Source: Rhodococcus sp. Leaf247
Lineage (GTDB): Bacteria; Actinomycetota; Actinomycetes; Mycobacteriales; Mycobacteriaceae
Assembly (NCBI RefSeq): GCF_001426185.1
Contig: NZ_LMRP01000002.1
Span: forward strand, 62,157 to 126,156
DNA: 64,000 nt
Direction: 5' to 3'
Below, one piece after another: positions 63,477-64,000 of the stretch. A model generated the notes under the pieces. That model had not been told where the DNA came from. It saw only the letters and a program-made list of their open reading frames with translations, and did not search any database. Each line of letters starts with the position of its first letter. Position 1 is the stretch's first letter. Made by a program: the position numbers and the translations under genes.

Positions 63477-64000
63477 ATGCGGTTGATCGTCGGTTATCTC
63501 GCCACCCCCAGCGGGGAGGACGGGCTCGTGCTCGGTGGGCAGCTCGCTCGCAGTCTCGATGCGACGCTGGACATCTGCATGGTGCTGCCTCCGGACCGGG
63601 CCGTCCCCGCCGAGGCACACTTCGAGGATCTGCTGGCCGCGAAGGGCCGCAAATGGTTGGCGGAGGCCGCAGCAACGGTGCCGAGTGACATCAGGACCGA
63701 GGTGCACCTGAGTTTCTCGGAGTCCTTCTCGGCCGGACTGCTCGACGAGGCTGCCCGCCTCGACGCCGATGCCATCGTGGTCGGCGGCGCCAAGGACGGG
63801 TTGCTCGGGCGACACTCGCTGGGAAGCGTGTCGACGGAACTGCTGCACTCGGCCCCGATTCCGCTGGCGCTCGCGCCCTTCGGATATCGCAAGTCCGAGG
63901 CCGAGCGTATCCGCGAAGTGACTGCCGCCCTGGGCACTCGACAGGGTGCAGATCTAGTGCTGCGGACTGCAGTTCGCTCGTGCGAGCGAATGCACACGTC
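63477..64000 (+). CDS. Universal stress protein family, first domain and part of a second (cut by window edge)
   Basis: About 174 codons are visible: LIVGYLATPSGEDGLVLGGQLARSLDATLDI opens the UspA fold, and LDADAIVVGGAKDGLLGRHSLGSVSTELLHSAPIPLALAP is the ATP-binding C-terminal motif (G-2x-G-9x-G[ST]). The chain continues into KSEAERIREVTAALGTRQGADLVLRTA, which begins a second UspA domain, truncated by the edge, so a tandem two-domain type is likely. GGGAG precedes the ATG at 63477. It lies 28 nt after gabD and may be co-transcribed with the GABA operon. Confidence 0.87.
   Translation, partial: MRLIVGYLATPSGEDGLVLGGQLARSLDATLDICMVLPPDRAVPAEAHFEDLLAAKGRKWLAEAAATVPSDIRTEVHLSFSESFSAGLLDEAARLDADAIVVGGAKDGLLGRHSLGSVSTELLHSAPIPLALAPFGYRKSEAERIREVTAALGTRQGADLVLRTAVRSCERMHT

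Overview
The window is high-GC actinobacterial chromosome, most likely Rhodococcus or a close relative (Rhodococcoides). Evidence for this: a putrescine oxidase that reads like the rhodococcal Puo enzymes, an LppP/LprE-type lipoprotein, frequent GTG starts, many starts placed 6-7 nt after a TANNNT hexamer (leaderless transcripts), and a DtxR/IdeR-like iron box. Genes are tightly packed. At least eleven neighbouring pairs overlap by 4 nt (ATGA/GTGA), and no gene-free stretch exceeds about 280 nt. I saw no rRNA, tRNA, insertion sequence, prophage or CRISPR array, so this looks like core or soft-core chromosome, not an island.

Layout, left part. 1-335: 5' end of dhaK, leftward. 0.4-3.1 kb: a peptidase S51 protein, an unknown protein and a GlcD-type FAD oxidase. 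3.1-7.7 kb (leftward): operon of nitrilase-family amidohydrolase, dihydropyrimidinase, LLM-family oxidoreductase and class III aminotransferase, resembling reductive pyrimidine/hydantoin breakdown with an LLM enzyme where a dehydrogenase is expected. 7.8-11.2 kb: internally duplicated lipoprotein, DUF1540 protein behind an iron-box-like palindrome, type B carboxylesterase, SRPBCC protein. 11.3-12.7 kb: sugar porter and hairpin. 12.8-16.2 kb: TPP riboswitch followed by tenA and a three-gene ABC importer (thiamine-pyrimidine salvage). 16.2-21.5 kb: GNAT protein, YbjN-like protein, phosphodiesterase, and an SsuD/SfnB-like organosulfur pair. 21.4-23.7 kb (leftward): OFA-type MFS carrier, a 41-residue small subunit and a DUF2071 protein, all overlapping. 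25-27 kb: malQ. 27-30 kb: ferredoxin-reductase-like flavoprotein divergent from a DrrAB-type ABC exporter. 30-34 kb: DUF2079 membrane protein; secreted Pro-rich protein plus a degenerate MinD-like membrane protein.

Right part. 34.5-43 kb: recC-recB-recD operon (leftward). 43.1-46.9 kb: aspA-permease-asparaginase operon, converting imported asparagine to aspartate, fumarate and ammonia. 46.9-48.6 kb: XRE-cupin regulator divergent from azlCD, with a palindrome between them. 48.6-50.1 kb: a DAACS symporter preceded by a leaderless 22-codon leader peptide ending Cys-Arg-stop. 50.6-54.6 kb: alarmone synthetase-like protein, UvrA paralogue, DedA protein. 54.6-55.9 kb: three small leftward genes bracketed by two related palindromic repeats. 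56.1-64 kb: putrescine oxidase, PucR-type regulator, two aldehyde dehydrogenases and GABA transaminase, a complete putrescine-to-succinate route, then a universal stress protein cut by the right edge.

The most promising items for follow-up are the leader peptide upstream of the DAACS symporter, the LLM oxidoreductase in the pyrimidine-type operon, the iron-box-like site at the DUF1540 gene, the paired palindromic repeats near 54.6 and 55.4 kb, and the degenerate MinD/membrane/secreted-domain fusion.
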